From Rickettsiales bacterium (GTDB taxonomy: Bacteria; Pseudomonadota; Alphaproteobacteria; Rickettsiales; Anaplasmataceae), in assembly GCA_031286185.1 (NCBI GenBank), contig JAITUS010000009.1, forward strand, positions 1-11,222: a stretch of 11,222 nt of DNA, read 5' to 3'. How positions within the stretch are numbered: the first letter of the stretch is position 1; every line of letters begins with the position of its first letter. Both the position numbers and the translations under genes were made by a program. The notes below the pieces were generated by a model. That model saw nothing but the letters and a program-made list of their open reading frames with translations, made no database searches and had not been told where the DNA came from. Below, piece by piece: positions 1 through 7,788 of the stretch.

Positions 1-25
1 TATGCTCACTAACCTAATAAAATTC

Positions 26-56
26 CTGGATTCCAGCGTCACGCGCTGGAATGACA
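26..56 (-). repeat. Wolbachia-type palindromic element, left-edge copy
   Basis: This 31-bp unit has a perfect 9-bp stem (30-38 with 44-52) around a 5-nt loop. Read on the minus strand it matches the elements inside the oxidoreductase gene, except that two stem pairs are exchanged for other complementary pairs. It lies within a 56-bp segment repeated at 11155-11210. Confidence 0.85.
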
Positions 57-80
57 ACATTTGTTGTAAAAACAAATGTT
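56..80. repeat. Perfect 10-bp inverted repeat (hairpin)
   Basis: The arm aacatttgtt (56-65) is the exact reverse complement of 71-80, with the 5-nt loop gtaaa. It directly abuts the palindromic element at 26-56, so the two hairpins are back to back. There is no U-run typical of an intrinsic terminator on either side. Its function is unknown; it could be the edge of a larger repeat. Confidence 0.6.
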
Positions 81-505
81 CGTTCATAAATTGCAACAGC
101 TATAATATTAAGAAATTTACCAAATGAGAAAAAAAGGCAAAAAAACCCCGAGTAGCGAGTTTTGACTCTATAATACCTTAAATTGGCGCTATAATAATTT
201 ACTGACGCTTAGTTTAAGCGCGATTTGGCTGAATGTAGAAAAATTTCAAAAGACATGCAGCCGCTATAATTTGATACAATCCGCCAAAAAATACCCTGAG
301 TTTTTTTACTGAATTTTGTCATTGAGCCTGCAGATCAAAAACAAGTTTTGAGTCAGAAATACCCTTATTGTTATGGTAGTGAAGTTGTTAGAATTTGTCA
401 AGTAGTTTTTTTATTTCTATTGGAAACGGTTGTTGTATGCCTAGCGCGCTGCCAAAAGCTGTTTTTTATGCAAGAAGTCTATCAGTGAGTTAACAAAAAA
501 ACTGC

Positions 506-533
506 TTGTAACTAATTGTTAATACTATATAAT
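506..533 (+). promoter_or_regulatory. Predicted sigma-70-type promoter of rpsA
   Basis: A -35 box TTGTAA (506-511, 4 of 6 matches) is followed after 16 bp by a perfect -10 box TATAAT (528-533). Transcription would start near 540, giving a leader of about 34 nt before the rpsA start codon. A purine-rich gaaggg (560-565) sits 8 nt before that ATG and serves as ribosome binding site. This is a prediction from sequence only. Confidence 0.5.
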
Positions 534-573
534 GTATTATTTCTAATAAAGTTTAAATTGAAGGGCACATTGC

Positions 574-2226
574 ATGAATAATAATGATCCAACGGCAAAT
601 CTACCAATTAGTATCAGAAAACTATCGTCAAACAAGTTCATAGAAGATATATGCCAAGGCCAGTTTGAAGATCAAAGTAACATTTTATTTGAAGATTCTT
701 TTATTAATAAAATTAAGGAAGGAGATGTAGTAGAAGGTGTCATTACACGAGTAAATCCTAATGACGTCGTGGTCGACGTTGGCTTAAAGTCTGATGGGAG
801 AATTCCAATCAAGGAGCTTGGTTGCAACGATGAGATTGTTGTTGGTTCTAAAATTAGAGTTTATGTAGAGAGAATTGAAGACTATCATGGTAATGTAGTT
901 CTTAGCCGTGAAAAAGCGATTAGGGACGAAAAATGGCATAAACTGGAAGAAGATGCAGTTACAAGGGCTGAAGTCAGTGGAATTATCAAACGCTCAATTA
1001 AATGCGGCTTTATTGTTGATCTTGGTGACGGAATAAGTGCCTTTTTGCCGCTGAGTCATGTGGATCTGAAGCAAGTAAAAGATGTCAAGCACCTTATTGA
1101 AACTGAGCAAAAGTTCATCGTGCTTAAAATGGATAAGAAACAGGGTAACATCGTAGTATCAAGGAAGTTAGTATTAGAAAAATTGCATGCTGGTGAAAAA
1201 AACAAGTTTTTAGAGTCTTTAAATGAGGGTGATATAATGGAAGGAAAAATAAAAAGCATTACTCATTATGGTGTATTCGTTGGTATTCATGAGTCAGATG
1301 CAGTAGGAGTTATAGATGGATTGCTACATATCACAGATATCTCTTGGAGTAGGGTGAGTCATCCATCTGCAGTTTTTGCTTGTGGCCAGACCATAAAGGT
1401 CAAAATTATAAAAATAGATAAGGAAAATGCAAAAGTTTCCCTAGGCATAAAGCAGCTAGAAGATAACCCTTGGCAAGATGTAGAGTCAAAATATCCGATT
1501 GACAGCGTCCATAAAGGGCATATAACAAGCATAGAAGATTATGGGTTATTTGTTGAACTTCAGCCTGGAATCGAAGGTTTAGTTCACTCATCAGAAATAA
1601 CTTGGATTAAGAGCAATCTACCAGTTAGTAGTCTTGTAACTAGGGGGCAAGAAGTGTCTGTTAAAATTCTCAGTATCGATACTACTAAAAACAGAATGAG
1701 TTTGAGTATGAAAAGGTGTGTAGATAACCCTTGGCAAGTATTTGTCAATAAATACCCTTCTGGTTCCATTGTCTCTGGTAAAGTTAAAAATAGTGCTGGC
1801 TCATATATATCTGTTACTTTTGATGATCGTGAAATAGACGAAAATGTTGAAGGAACAATTTATATGCAAGATCTAAGTTGGTCTAAAAATGGTTCAGATG
1901 AGATAAGAAAGTATAATGTGGGCGATGCGATAGGGGCAAAAGTAATAAGGGCTAACGTGGATCGAACAAGAATTCACCTTGGCATAAAGCAAATAGAGTA
2001 TGATCCACTTATAGAACTGATAAAGAAAGTCAAGGCAGGAGACAAAATGCAGGTTACCGTAGGTAAGAGAGAAGATAGTGGACTAGTTGTTGAAGTTGAA
2101 AATGATGTAACTCTCTTAATAGATCAAGAGCACCTGCCGGAAAATAAAAAGTTTTCTATGTCAGAAAAGATAGAAGTTGAAGTATTGGGCGTTGAAGAAT
2201 ATAATATAATACTATCTGCTAAATGA
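574..2226 (+). CDS. rpsA: 30S ribosomal protein S1
   Basis: This is ribosomal protein S1, which binds the 5' region of mRNAs and docks them on the 30S subunit. The 550-residue protein has six consecutive S1 (OB-fold) repeats, roughly at 49-115, 130-198, 218-300, 309-390, 396-476 and 485-550. Repeats 3 and 4 are the most canonical, with the patterns YGVFV…IDGLLHITDISW and YGLFVELQPGIEGLVHSSEITW-like blocks, and each ends in a DNPW segment. Repeat 3 carries about five extra residues (GIHESDAVGV) where most S1 proteins have a short turn. The ATG at 574 has a good purine-rich site 8 nt upstream and a plausible promoter. The IHF-like gene follows 22 bp after the stop, matching the rpsA-ihfB order of other Proteobacteria. 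Identification is secure. Confidence 0.97.
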   Translation: MNNNDPTANLPISIRKLSSNKFIEDICQGQFEDQSNILFEDSFINKIKEGDVVEGVITRVNPNDVVVDVGLKSDGRIPIKELGCNDEIVVGSKIRVYVERIEDYHGNVVLSREKAIRDEKWHKLEEDAVTRAEVSGIIKRSIKCGFIVDLGDGISAFLPLSHVDLKQVKDVKHLIETEQKFIVLKMDKKQGNIVVSRKLVLEKLHAGEKNKFLESLNEGDIMEGKIKSITHYGVFVGIHESDAVGVIDGLLHITDISWSRVSHPSAVFACGQTIKVKIIKIDKENAKVSLGIKQLEDNPWQDVESKYPIDSVHKGHITSIEDYGLFVELQPGIEGLVHSSEITWIKSNLPVSSLVTRGQEVSVKILSIDTTKNRMSLSMKRCVDNPWQVFVNKYPSGSIVSGKVKNSAGSYISVTFDDREIDENVEGTIYMQDLSWSKNGSDEIRKYNVGDAIGAKVIRANVDRTRIHLGIKQIEYDPLIELIKKVKAGDKMQVTVGKREDSGLVVEVENDVTLLIDQEHLPENKKFSMSEKIEVEVLGVEEYNIILSAK

Positions 2227-2248
2227 TTGTAATTTTAGCTTCGTGTAA

Positions 2249-2527
2249 ATGGCAACGAAATCTAACATAATAACAAAGGTGGCAGAGAAGCATCCTTTCC
2301 TAGACAAAATGGTTATAGCAGCTATAGTCAACAGATTTTTTGAGATACTTTCGAGTACGTTGAAGCGTCATAATAGAATTGAAATTAGGGGATTTGGCTC
2401 CTTTTCAATTAGGAGTTATAACTTGAAAGAGACAAGTCACTTTATGTTACAGAAGTTTGTAAAAAATCAATACTTTAAAACATATTTTCGTAGCAGTAAA
2501 AAATTATCCTATTTAATAAATGAATAA
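2249..2527 (+). CDS. IHF/HU-family DNA-binding protein, diverged
   Basis: This 92-residue protein belongs to the IHF/HU family of DNA-bending nucleoid proteins. The N-terminal helical half (residues 1-45) and the hallmark RGFGSFSIR (about 48-56) are clear. The C-terminal part, FRSSKKLSYLIN, aligns with the usual FKPGKELRDRVN. Between them, where the family has the DNA-gripping beta-arm with RTGRNPKTGE and its intercalating proline, this protein has an unrelated sequence of nearly the same length and no proline. Its place just after rpsA is that of ihfB (himD), so it is probably a diverged IHF-beta-type subunit. Whether it still bends DNA in the standard way is doubtful. There is no strong ribosome binding site; the gene may be translated by coupling to rpsA, 22 bp upstream. 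Confidence 0.8.
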   Translation: MATKSNIITKVAEKHPFLDKMVIAAIVNRFFEILSSTLKRHNRIEIRGFGSFSIRSYNLKETSHFMLQKFVKNQYFKTYFRSSKKLSYLINE

Positions 2528-2596
2528 AAGTTTATACAGTAAATAAGATGAAAGTGGGGGTAAGTTAACGTATACAATAAAAGTTTTTAGCATTAT

Positions 2597-2914
2597 ATGC
2601 AAGTAGTAGAAATAGTTATACGCAACAGTACATACAAAATATCTTGTGAAAGTGAAAAAAAGGATCATTTATTGTACCTTGCTAATAATTTTAACAAGCT
2701 AGTTAGTTCTATATCTCAAAAAACTGGAGGTAAGGGCTCGGACGCATTAAATTTCCTACTTGCAGCACTAACTCTTGAGGATAAAGTTTTAGAATTAACA
2801 AAAAAATTGGACGAAATGAATCAAGAGTGTGAAAAGTATAGAAACGAAAAAAGAACAGAGTACACTAAAGTGTTAAGTAGAGTAAATAAAATTATTGAGT
2901 GCATAAAGGATTAG
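2597..2914 (+). CDS. zapA: Cell division protein ZapA-like
   Basis: This 105-residue protein fits the ZapA family, which binds FtsZ filaments and cross-links them at the division ring. The N-terminal part has the family beta-strand pattern VVEIVIRNSTYKISC followed by EKKDHLLYLANNFNKLVSSI. A helix with LNFLLAALTLEDKVLEL and a long charged C-terminal coiled coil (about 60-105) come next. The length is typical. An in-frame TAG at 2588 leaves the ATG at 2597 as the earliest possible start; no good ribosome binding site precedes it. The last 23 bp overlap the 3' end of sdhE on the other strand. ZapA-like proteins are short and variable, so the family assignment is good but not certain. Confidence 0.75.
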   Translation: MQVVEIVIRNSTYKISCESEKKDHLLYLANNFNKLVSSISQKTGGKGSDALNFLLAALTLEDKVLELTKKLDEMNQECEKYRNEKRTEYTKVLSRVNKIIECIKD

Positions 2915-3167
2915 CTTCAATGAAGCAAGTAATTAAATCCATTATCTTACTATCTAAGTTGGAAGGAAGGTTTGTTTTGCGGGTTATATAGCAATATAAT
3001 TCATAATCATCAAGATCAACTATCTTTTCATACTCAATTAGTTCATTTAGGGAAAATTTATTAAGATACTTCAGTGTAAAATACCCTAAAAGCATATCAG
3101 TTTCTTTGCACCCTCTATGCCAGCTTCTATACATCAGTTTTTTTCTTAATAAAGAGGTATCTGTCAC
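2892..3167 (-). CDS. sdhE: SdhE-family FAD assembly factor (succinate dehydrogenase)
   Basis: This is a small SdhE/YgfY (DUF339) protein, which helps attach FAD covalently to the succinate dehydrogenase flavoprotein. The diagnostic segment is MYRSWHRGCKETDMLLGYF (residues 12-30), containing the conserved RGxxE motif. It is followed by the all-helical pattern with LDDYELYCYITRK and LPSN. The 91-residue length is normal. The reading frame opens at a GTG (3167). The predicted promoter would place the transcript start only about 6 nt upstream, so either the message is nearly leaderless or translation begins at the internal ATG (3134, residue 12), giving 80 residues that still keep the whole motif. 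The 3' end overlaps zapA by 23 bp in convergent orientation. It diverges from rseP. Confidence 0.85.
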   Translation of the reverse strand: MTDTSLLRKKLMYRSWHRGCKETDMLLGYFTLKYLNKFSLNELIEYEKIVDLDDYELYCYITRKTNLPSNLDSKIMDLITCFIEANPLCTQ

Positions 3168-3179
3168 TAAACTTTCTTT

Positions 3180-3209
3180 ATTTTAAAGGTTAAATTAAAC
3201 ACTTGTCAA
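3180..3209 (-). promoter_or_regulatory. Predicted promoter of sdhE, sharing its -35 box with rseP
   Basis: On the minus strand a perfect -35 box TTGACA (3209-3204) is followed after 18 bp by TAAAAT (3185-3180, 5 of 6 matches). Transcription would begin near 3173, a few bases before the GTG of sdhE. The same bases, read on the plus strand, give the -35 box of the rseP promoter. Confidence 0.5.
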
Positions 3210-3231
3210 GCGAGGCACGTTTTAATATACT
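3203..3231 (+). promoter_or_regulatory. Predicted promoter of the rseP-bamA-skp-fabZ operon
   Basis: On the plus strand TTGTCA (3203-3208, 5 of 6 matches) is followed after exactly 17 bp by TATACT (3226-3231, 5 of 6 matches). Transcription would start near 3238, which is 22 nt before the GTG at 3260. It overlaps the sdhE -35 box almost completely, because TTGTCAA reads as TTGTCA on one strand and TTGACA on the other. Confidence 0.5.
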
Positions 3232-3259
3232 TAACATTTTGTTAATATCTAAAATACAG

Positions 3260-4390
3260 GTGGAATTAATTTCTAATCTTGTCCATCAGCTTAGTAATGG
3301 AGCATATGACCTTTTGTCATTTGCCTTAATCATCTCTGTTGTAGTATTTGTGCATGAATACGGGCACTATATTATCGCCAAAGCATGCAAAGTTAAAGTT
3401 GAGTCTTTTTCCATAGGCTTTGGTCCTGAAATCTTTGGTTTTCATGATAAGTCTGGAACTAGATGGAAATTAAGTGCTGTTCCACTGGGCGGTTATGTTA
3501 AAATGCTAGGAGACAGCAATGCAGCAAGCGTCCCAGCTGATCAACAAAAATTAACTGAAGAAGAAAAGTTATATTCACTTCACACAAAACCGCGATATAA
3601 AAAAGCAGCAATAGTTTTTGCAGGACCATTTGCAAACATGGTACTTGCTGTTATAGCTTTTACAATATTCTTTAGCATAGCAGGCTATTATCGCACTCCA
3701 CCAGTGATTGGAAGTGTAATTGAAGGCAGACCAGCAGAGCAAGCTGGTTTATTGCCAGGTGACATTATTACACAGATCAATGAATATAAAATAAAATATT
3801 TTGAAGATATTTCACGTGTGATAACATCGAATCCTAAAACAAGAATGGAGATTGAGTATAGCAGAAATAATGAGAAGCACAGGACCAGTTTAACTCCATT
3901 AACAATTAAGGACAAAGACGCTTTTGGTAATGTGATAGAAAGAGAAACTATAGGAGTTACTTCAGTTGATATAACAGGGCTAAAGCAGTCATCTTTTCTT
4001 GGAGCTATGAACCTATCAGTAAATGAAACTTACCATGCTATGAGCTTAACAATCAAAGCCCTCTTTCAAATTATCGTTGGTAAGAGAAGTATAAATGAAA
4101 TAGGTGGACCAATAAAAATTGCAAAATATTCAGGACAATCAGCTAAACAGGGATTTACTATGGTTTTATATTTCATGGCTATCCTTTCATCTACTTTAGC
4201 TGCGATTAATTTACTGCCAATTTTACCATTGGATGGTGGACATTTATTCTTCTACATTATAGAAGCGGTCATGCGCAGAGATTTGAGTTTGAAATGTCAA
4301 AAATATGCTGCTACTTTTGGTGCTACCGTATTGTTCTTGCTGATGGCAATTGCGACCTCAAATGATATCAGACATCTTTATTTAAGATAA
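3260..4390 (+). CDS. rseP: RseP-family site-2 (intramembrane) zinc metalloprotease
   Basis: This is an inner-membrane site-2 protease of the RseP/YaeL family. Numbering from an upstream TTG (3203) that opens the frame, it has the zinc motif HEYGH (51-55) in the first membrane segment, GFGPEIFGF and VPLGGYVKMLGD just after it, and further membrane segments near 136-160 and in the C-terminal third. One PDZ domain spans about 165-235 (VIGSVIEGRPAEQAGLLPGD). The third conserved motif is NLLPILPLDGG (336-346), whose aspartate completes the zinc site. I prefer the GTG at 3260 (376 residues) because the TTG lies inside the predicted promoter and the GTG follows the predicted transcript start by 22 nt; there is no early ATG. 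bamA starts 2 bp after the stop. The substrate here is unknown; the E. coli target is anti-sigma-E RseA. Confidence 0.92.
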   Translation: MELISNLVHQLSNGAYDLLSFALIISVVVFVHEYGHYIIAKACKVKVESFSIGFGPEIFGFHDKSGTRWKLSAVPLGGYVKMLGDSNAASVPADQQKLTEEEKLYSLHTKPRYKKAAIVFAGPFANMVLAVIAFTIFFSIAGYYRTPPVIGSVIEGRPAEQAGLLPGDIITQINEYKIKYFEDISRVITSNPKTRMEIEYSRNNEKHRTSLTPLTIKDKDAFGNVIERETIGVTSVDITGLKQSSFLGAMNLSVNETYHAMSLTIKALFQIIVGKRSINEIGGPIKIAKYSGQSAKQGFTMVLYFMAILSSTLAAINLLPILPLDGGHLFFYIIEAVMRRDLSLKCQKYAATFGATVLFLLMAIATSNDIRHLYLR

Positions 4391-4392
4391 AT

Positions 4393-6732
4393 ATGAAGAA
4401 ACTGTTTTATATATTAATAGTAATTTTTATCTCTGTTCCTACACTACTTGTTGCTTTAGAAAATGAGAAAAAGACGCAGATAAAGGATATTAAATACGTT
4501 GGTAATGAGCGAATCGGCAGCCAAACAATAAAGTTTTATACAAAATTAGAACCTAGTAGTTATGTAAACAACGACGACATAGATTCAATTATAAAGGTTT
4601 TATACAAAACAAAGTTATTTGCTAATGTTAACGCTTACATCGGTGATGAAAAAAACTTGGTAATAAAAGTTCAAGAAAATCCGCTAATTAACAAGGTAAT
4701 ATTAAAAGGTAATAAGCTATTTAAAAGCAAAGAACTGTTAAATAACGTGATTCAATCAAAACCCTTGACTATTTTTGCTGAAACAAAATTACAAAATGAT
4801 TTACTGAATTTAATCACAACTTATAGAAATAACGGTAAGATCGGTGCTAAAATTGAATATGAGCTGAATAAGCTTGATGGCAACAGGGTTAATTTAGTCT
4901 TTAAAATAAAAGAGGGAAAAACATCTAGAATTAAGGACATGAGATTTATAGGCAATAAAAACTTTTCGGGAAATGAGTTAGAGCAAGCTATTAAAACGCA
5001 AAGTAATGATGTATTTAATAAGTTATTCAGAGCTATTTTTAAAGGTGGGAATCATTACTCACCACAGTATTTGTTAATCAACGAAGAGTTGCTTGATCGC
5101 TTCTATTCGTCCAAGGGGTGTATCAACAATAGTATTCAGCCAATTGCTGAAGTTGATAATGATAATCAAGTGGTGTTAACTTTTTTGATTGATGAAGGAG
5201 AGCAATATTTGTTTGGAAGCAATAAAATTGATGTTGAAGCTAAAATTCAAGACCCAAATCTAAAAGAAGAGATATTAGAACTAATAACTGAGGAAGGTAA
5301 CAAAGTATTCGATAAGGTTAAAATTAGTAATACGGTAGAAAAAATAAACAAGTATTTAAACGAGAGAGGATATATATTTGCAAAAGTCAATCCAGAATAC
5401 GCACAGCGTGGCAATGTTGTAGATGTAGCTTACAGGGTGCTGCCAGGTAAAAAGATTTACATAAATCAAATTACAATTGACGGTAACGACCATACTTTAG
5501 ACAAAGTAATCAGAAGTAAGCTCAGTGTAGCAGAAGGTGACGCGTATAACACATCTGAGATTCAAAAATCGTGTAGAAAATTGATTGGCAGTGATTTTTT
5601 TGAAGCAGTAAAAATAAATAGTTATGCAATTAATGATAATGTGGTGAATCTTAACTTAAATGTTAAAGAAAAAAACACTACCTCGTTATATTTAGGAGGA
5701 GGTGTGTCTTTTCCTGGCGGAGCATTTTTTAAAACTGATTTTAAAGACCGTAATTTATTTGGTAGCGGAAAAGAGCTCTCCTTTGCCATTGAGAAAAGTC
5801 GATACGTATTTTCGACTGATTTAGAAGTCGTTGAAAATAATTTTAATGATTCCAATACATCATTAGGTGTAGGCGTGTTCTATGAAAAACAAGATAAGCC
5901 AAACACCACTTTTGATAGCTGTGACATGGGATTTTTTACAAAATTATCACATAAAGTCACAGAGAACTTAACTAATTCCCTCCGCTATTCTTATAAGTAT
6001 AATCATATACACATGGATAATAAGGGGGGAAGAGACGGTGATATCCCTGAAATAATACAGGACCGAGAAGGTGAATATCACATTTCATCAGTAGGATACA
6101 CATTAGCGTATAATAAATTAGATAATCTATACGCCCCAAGAGATGGTTATTTATTGCGCTTAAGCCAGGACGTCTCAGGACTGGGAGGCAACGTAAATTT
6201 CCTCAAATCTGAATTTTTGTCTTTTTATACACATCCTATATTGAGTAAGATTGATGATGATACAATACTGCGCTTTAAAATGGCAGCAGGTCATATTTTT
6301 TCTTATACCGATGAACCGCTAAATATTGGCCAGCATTTTTTAAAAGGTGGTAATGAGATTAGAGGGTTTGACCTCTCTGGTATTGGACCAAGAGCAAAAG
6401 ATAAAAGCTCGTTGGGAGGTAAGACTTATTTTAACTTAACACAACAAGTGGATTTTCCATTACCGAAATTATACGATTATATTGGCGTCAAAGGCTCATT
6501 CTTTGTTGACTATGCAACGCTTTTTGGTTTAGACGATAAAGATGAGAAACACAAAGAAAAAGAACCATACAACGACAGTAAACTTGTGAGAGTTTCACCA
6601 GGTTTTGGTTTTTCGATGCCTTCTCCTTTTGGTGGTAGGTTTAGATTAGACTTTGGCTTTCCTTTAGTTAAGGAACCTTATGATATAATACCATCATCGA
6701 ATGTTAAGTTTTCTATCGAAGTAGGGATTTAA
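4393..6732 (+). CDS. bamA: Outer membrane protein assembly factor BamA (Omp85)
   Basis: BamA is the beta-barrel core of the machine that inserts outer-membrane proteins. The 779-residue protein begins with a signal peptide (about 1-21, ending LLVA). Five POTRA domains follow, approximately at 28-95, 96-173, 174-268, 269-350 and 351-425, each with the recurrent pattern of a glycine-asparagine turn (YVGNERI, LKGNKLF, FIGNKNF, IDGNDHT). A C-terminal Omp85 barrel occupies about 430-779. The loop-6 signature is present as IRGF (656-659), followed by GPR. The protein ends FSIEVGI, so the last residue is not the aromatic usual for outer-membrane barrels. The start lies 2 bp after rseP and the stop codon directly abuts the next ATG. 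Translational coupling within one operon is likely. Confidence 0.96.
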   Translation: MKKLFYILIVIFISVPTLLVALENEKKTQIKDIKYVGNERIGSQTIKFYTKLEPSSYVNNDDIDSIIKVLYKTKLFANVNAYIGDEKNLVIKVQENPLINKVILKGNKLFKSKELLNNVIQSKPLTIFAETKLQNDLLNLITTYRNNGKIGAKIEYELNKLDGNRVNLVFKIKEGKTSRIKDMRFIGNKNFSGNELEQAIKTQSNDVFNKLFRAIFKGGNHYSPQYLLINEELLDRFYSSKGCINNSIQPIAEVDNDNQVVLTFLIDEGEQYLFGSNKIDVEAKIQDPNLKEEILELITEEGNKVFDKVKISNTVEKINKYLNERGYIFAKVNPEYAQRGNVVDVAYRVLPGKKIYINQITIDGNDHTLDKVIRSKLSVAEGDAYNTSEIQKSCRKLIGSDFFEAVKINSYAINDNVVNLNLNVKEKNTTSLYLGGGVSFPGGAFFKTDFKDRNLFGSGKELSFAIEKSRYVFSTDLEVVENNFNDSNTSLGVGVFYEKQDKPNTTFDSCDMGFFTKLSHKVTENLTNSLRYSYKYNHIHMDNKGGRDGDIPEIIQDREGEYHISSVGYTLAYNKLDNLYAPRDGYLLRLSQDVSGLGGNVNFLKSEFLSFYTHPILSKIDDDTILRFKMAAGHIFSYTDEPLNIGQHFLKGGNEIRGFDLSGIGPRAKDKSSLGGKTYFNLTQQVDFPLPKLYDYIGVKGSFFVDYATLFGLDDKDEKHKEKEPYNDSKLVRVSPGFGFSMPSPFGGRFRLDFGFPLVKEPYDIIPSSNVKFSIEVGI

Positions 6733-7308
6733 ATGAAATACACACAATTATTTATATCAGTTATTATCTTGGTTATTTCCTTGTTTGTGGGTTATAAGGT
6801 TGTAAAACATCGACCTGAGGGTGCATTTAACATAAAAGTTGCGATTATTGATAGCGACAAAGTGATCAGTGAGTCTCTTGCTCTACAAAATATACAACAG
6901 CAAATAAAAAAACGAAGTTCTAGACTGCAGCAAGAATGTGAAAGTGAGCTAGAAAAATTCAAGCCTTCAAAAGAAGAATTTGGACTTTTATCAGAAGAAG
7001 CAAAAAAGGAAAGAACAGAGCAATGTGACAAGCAAGCTGCAAGCGTTAAGGGTAATTATGTAAAAAAAATGTTATATTTAGAAGAAAGTTATAAAAACGC
7101 AGTAGACAGTATTTTTAACGAGATAAAAGAAGTTGCTAAAGAAACCGCAGAAAAAAACACCATAGACTTGGTACTATTTATTTCAAAGAAAAATCAGGTT
7201 TTATACTTTATGGATGAGGCTGATTTAGATAAAGTTGATTTATCAGATGCAGTATTAAAAAACATAAACAAAGAAATGCCAGAATTCGCTTTGAAAGACG
7301 TTAACTAG
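6733..7308 (+). CDS. skp: OmpH/Skp-family periplasmic chaperone
   Basis: This is a Skp/OmpH-like protein, a periplasmic holdase that escorts outer-membrane proteins to BamA. The 191 residues start with a hydrophobic segment (about 5-22) serving as signal peptide or membrane anchor; no clear cleavage site is visible. The core strand VAIIDSDKVISES (about 36-48) is followed by a long charged coiled coil (about 50-135, rich in K, E and Q) that forms the tentacles. A closing strand region (about 145-160, IDLVLFISKKNQVLYF) completes the fold. The ATG immediately follows the bamA stop with no gap. Skp sequences are weakly conserved, but the fold pattern and the position between bamA and fabZ make the call firm. 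Confidence 0.9.
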   Translation: MKYTQLFISVIILVISLFVGYKVVKHRPEGAFNIKVAIIDSDKVISESLALQNIQQQIKKRSSRLQQECESELEKFKPSKEEFGLLSEEAKKERTEQCDKQAASVKGNYVKKMLYLEESYKNAVDSIFNEIKEVAKETAEKNTIDLVLFISKKNQVLYFMDEADLDKVDLSDAVLKNINKEMPEFALKDVN

Positions 7309-7316
7309 GCTTACTT

Positions 7317-7322
7317 TAAGGA
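7317..7322 (+). promoter_or_regulatory. Ribosome binding site of fabZ
   Basis: The purine-rich taagga-type stretch in the 18-bp gap between skp and fabZ ends about 4-5 nt before the ATG at 7327. It supports that start codon and is one of the few recognisable Shine-Dalgarno sequences in this window. Confidence 0.55.
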
Positions 7323-7326
7323 TATT

Positions 7327-7767
7327 ATGCAGTTTAATATCAGTGATATTATAAAAGTATTACCACACTCTTATCCGTTTCTCTTAGTGGATAGAGTAAT
7401 AGAATGTGATCCAGGTAGGAATATAAAGGCAATCAAAAATGTGACTTTCAATGAGCCGTTTTTCATTGGCCATTTTCCTGGCCATCCGATAATGCCAGGG
7501 GTTTTAATAATTGAATCTCTTGCTCAGGCATCTGCAATATGTGTTCTTGGTAAAGAAAGTCAAAGTACAATGGAAAATAAAGTTGTTTACTTTATGTCCA
7601 TTGAAAGTGCAAAATTTAGAAAGCCAGTTACTCCAGGAGACACCCTGGTTCTTCAATCTAACATTAAAAATGCACGTTTGAGTGCATGCAAGTTTGAGTG
7701 TGTTGCATATGTAGACGAAGAGAAGGTTGCAGAAGCAACAATTTTAGCCATGTTGCAAAACAAGTAA
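7327..7767 (+). CDS. fabZ: 3-hydroxyacyl-ACP dehydratase FabZ
   Basis: FabZ removes water from beta-hydroxyacyl-ACP in the type II fatty acid elongation cycle in the cytoplasm. The 146-residue hot-dog-fold protein has the start [13 protein letters not shown] (about 12-24) and the active-site block [22 protein letters not shown]. Catalytic His49 and Glu63 are both present, and the length is standard. The gene sits 18 bp after skp. In most Gram-negative bacteria lpxD lies between skp and fabZ and lpxA follows fabZ; both are absent here, so FabZ serves only membrane lipid synthesis and not lipid A. A 21-bp gap separates it from the large oxidoreductase frame. Confidence 0.97.
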   Translation: MQFNISDIIKVLPHSYPFLLVDRVIECDPGRNIKAIKNVTFNEPFFIGHFPGHPIMPGVLIIESLAQASAICVLGKESQSTMENKVVYFMSIESAKFRKPVTPGDTLVLQSNIKNARLSACKFECVAYVDEEKVAEATILAMLQNK

Positions 7768-7788
7768 AATTTTCATCTGTAAAAAACA

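Larger units (their letters stand above)
1..573. other. Non-coding region upstream of rpsA
   Basis: No convincing gene is visible in these 573 bases. The left edge carries a 31-bp palindromic element (26-56) that runs into a separate 10-bp-stem hairpin (56-80). A 6-bp stem with a 3-nt loop lies at 206-220. Two stretches (158-180 and 344-367) look like diverged copies of one another, matching at about 19 of 23 aligned positions with one gap. TATAAT hexamers occur at 101, 169, 190, 265 and 528, but only the last has a reasonable -35 partner and a gene at the right distance. In many Proteobacteria cmk precedes rpsA; I see no trace of it here. The stretch may include dispersed repeat or decayed sequence, which I cannot confirm from one window. 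Confidence 0.6.

Noticed and set aside
101..270. TATAAT hexamers at 101, 169, 190 and 265 as promoters
   Set aside because: None has a recognisable -35 box at 15-19 bp, and no gene or RNA is visible downstream before the better rpsA promoter.
3203..3205. TTG as the rseP start codon
   Set aside because: It overlaps the predicted -35 boxes of two promoters and would precede the likely transcript start; GTG 3260 fits better.
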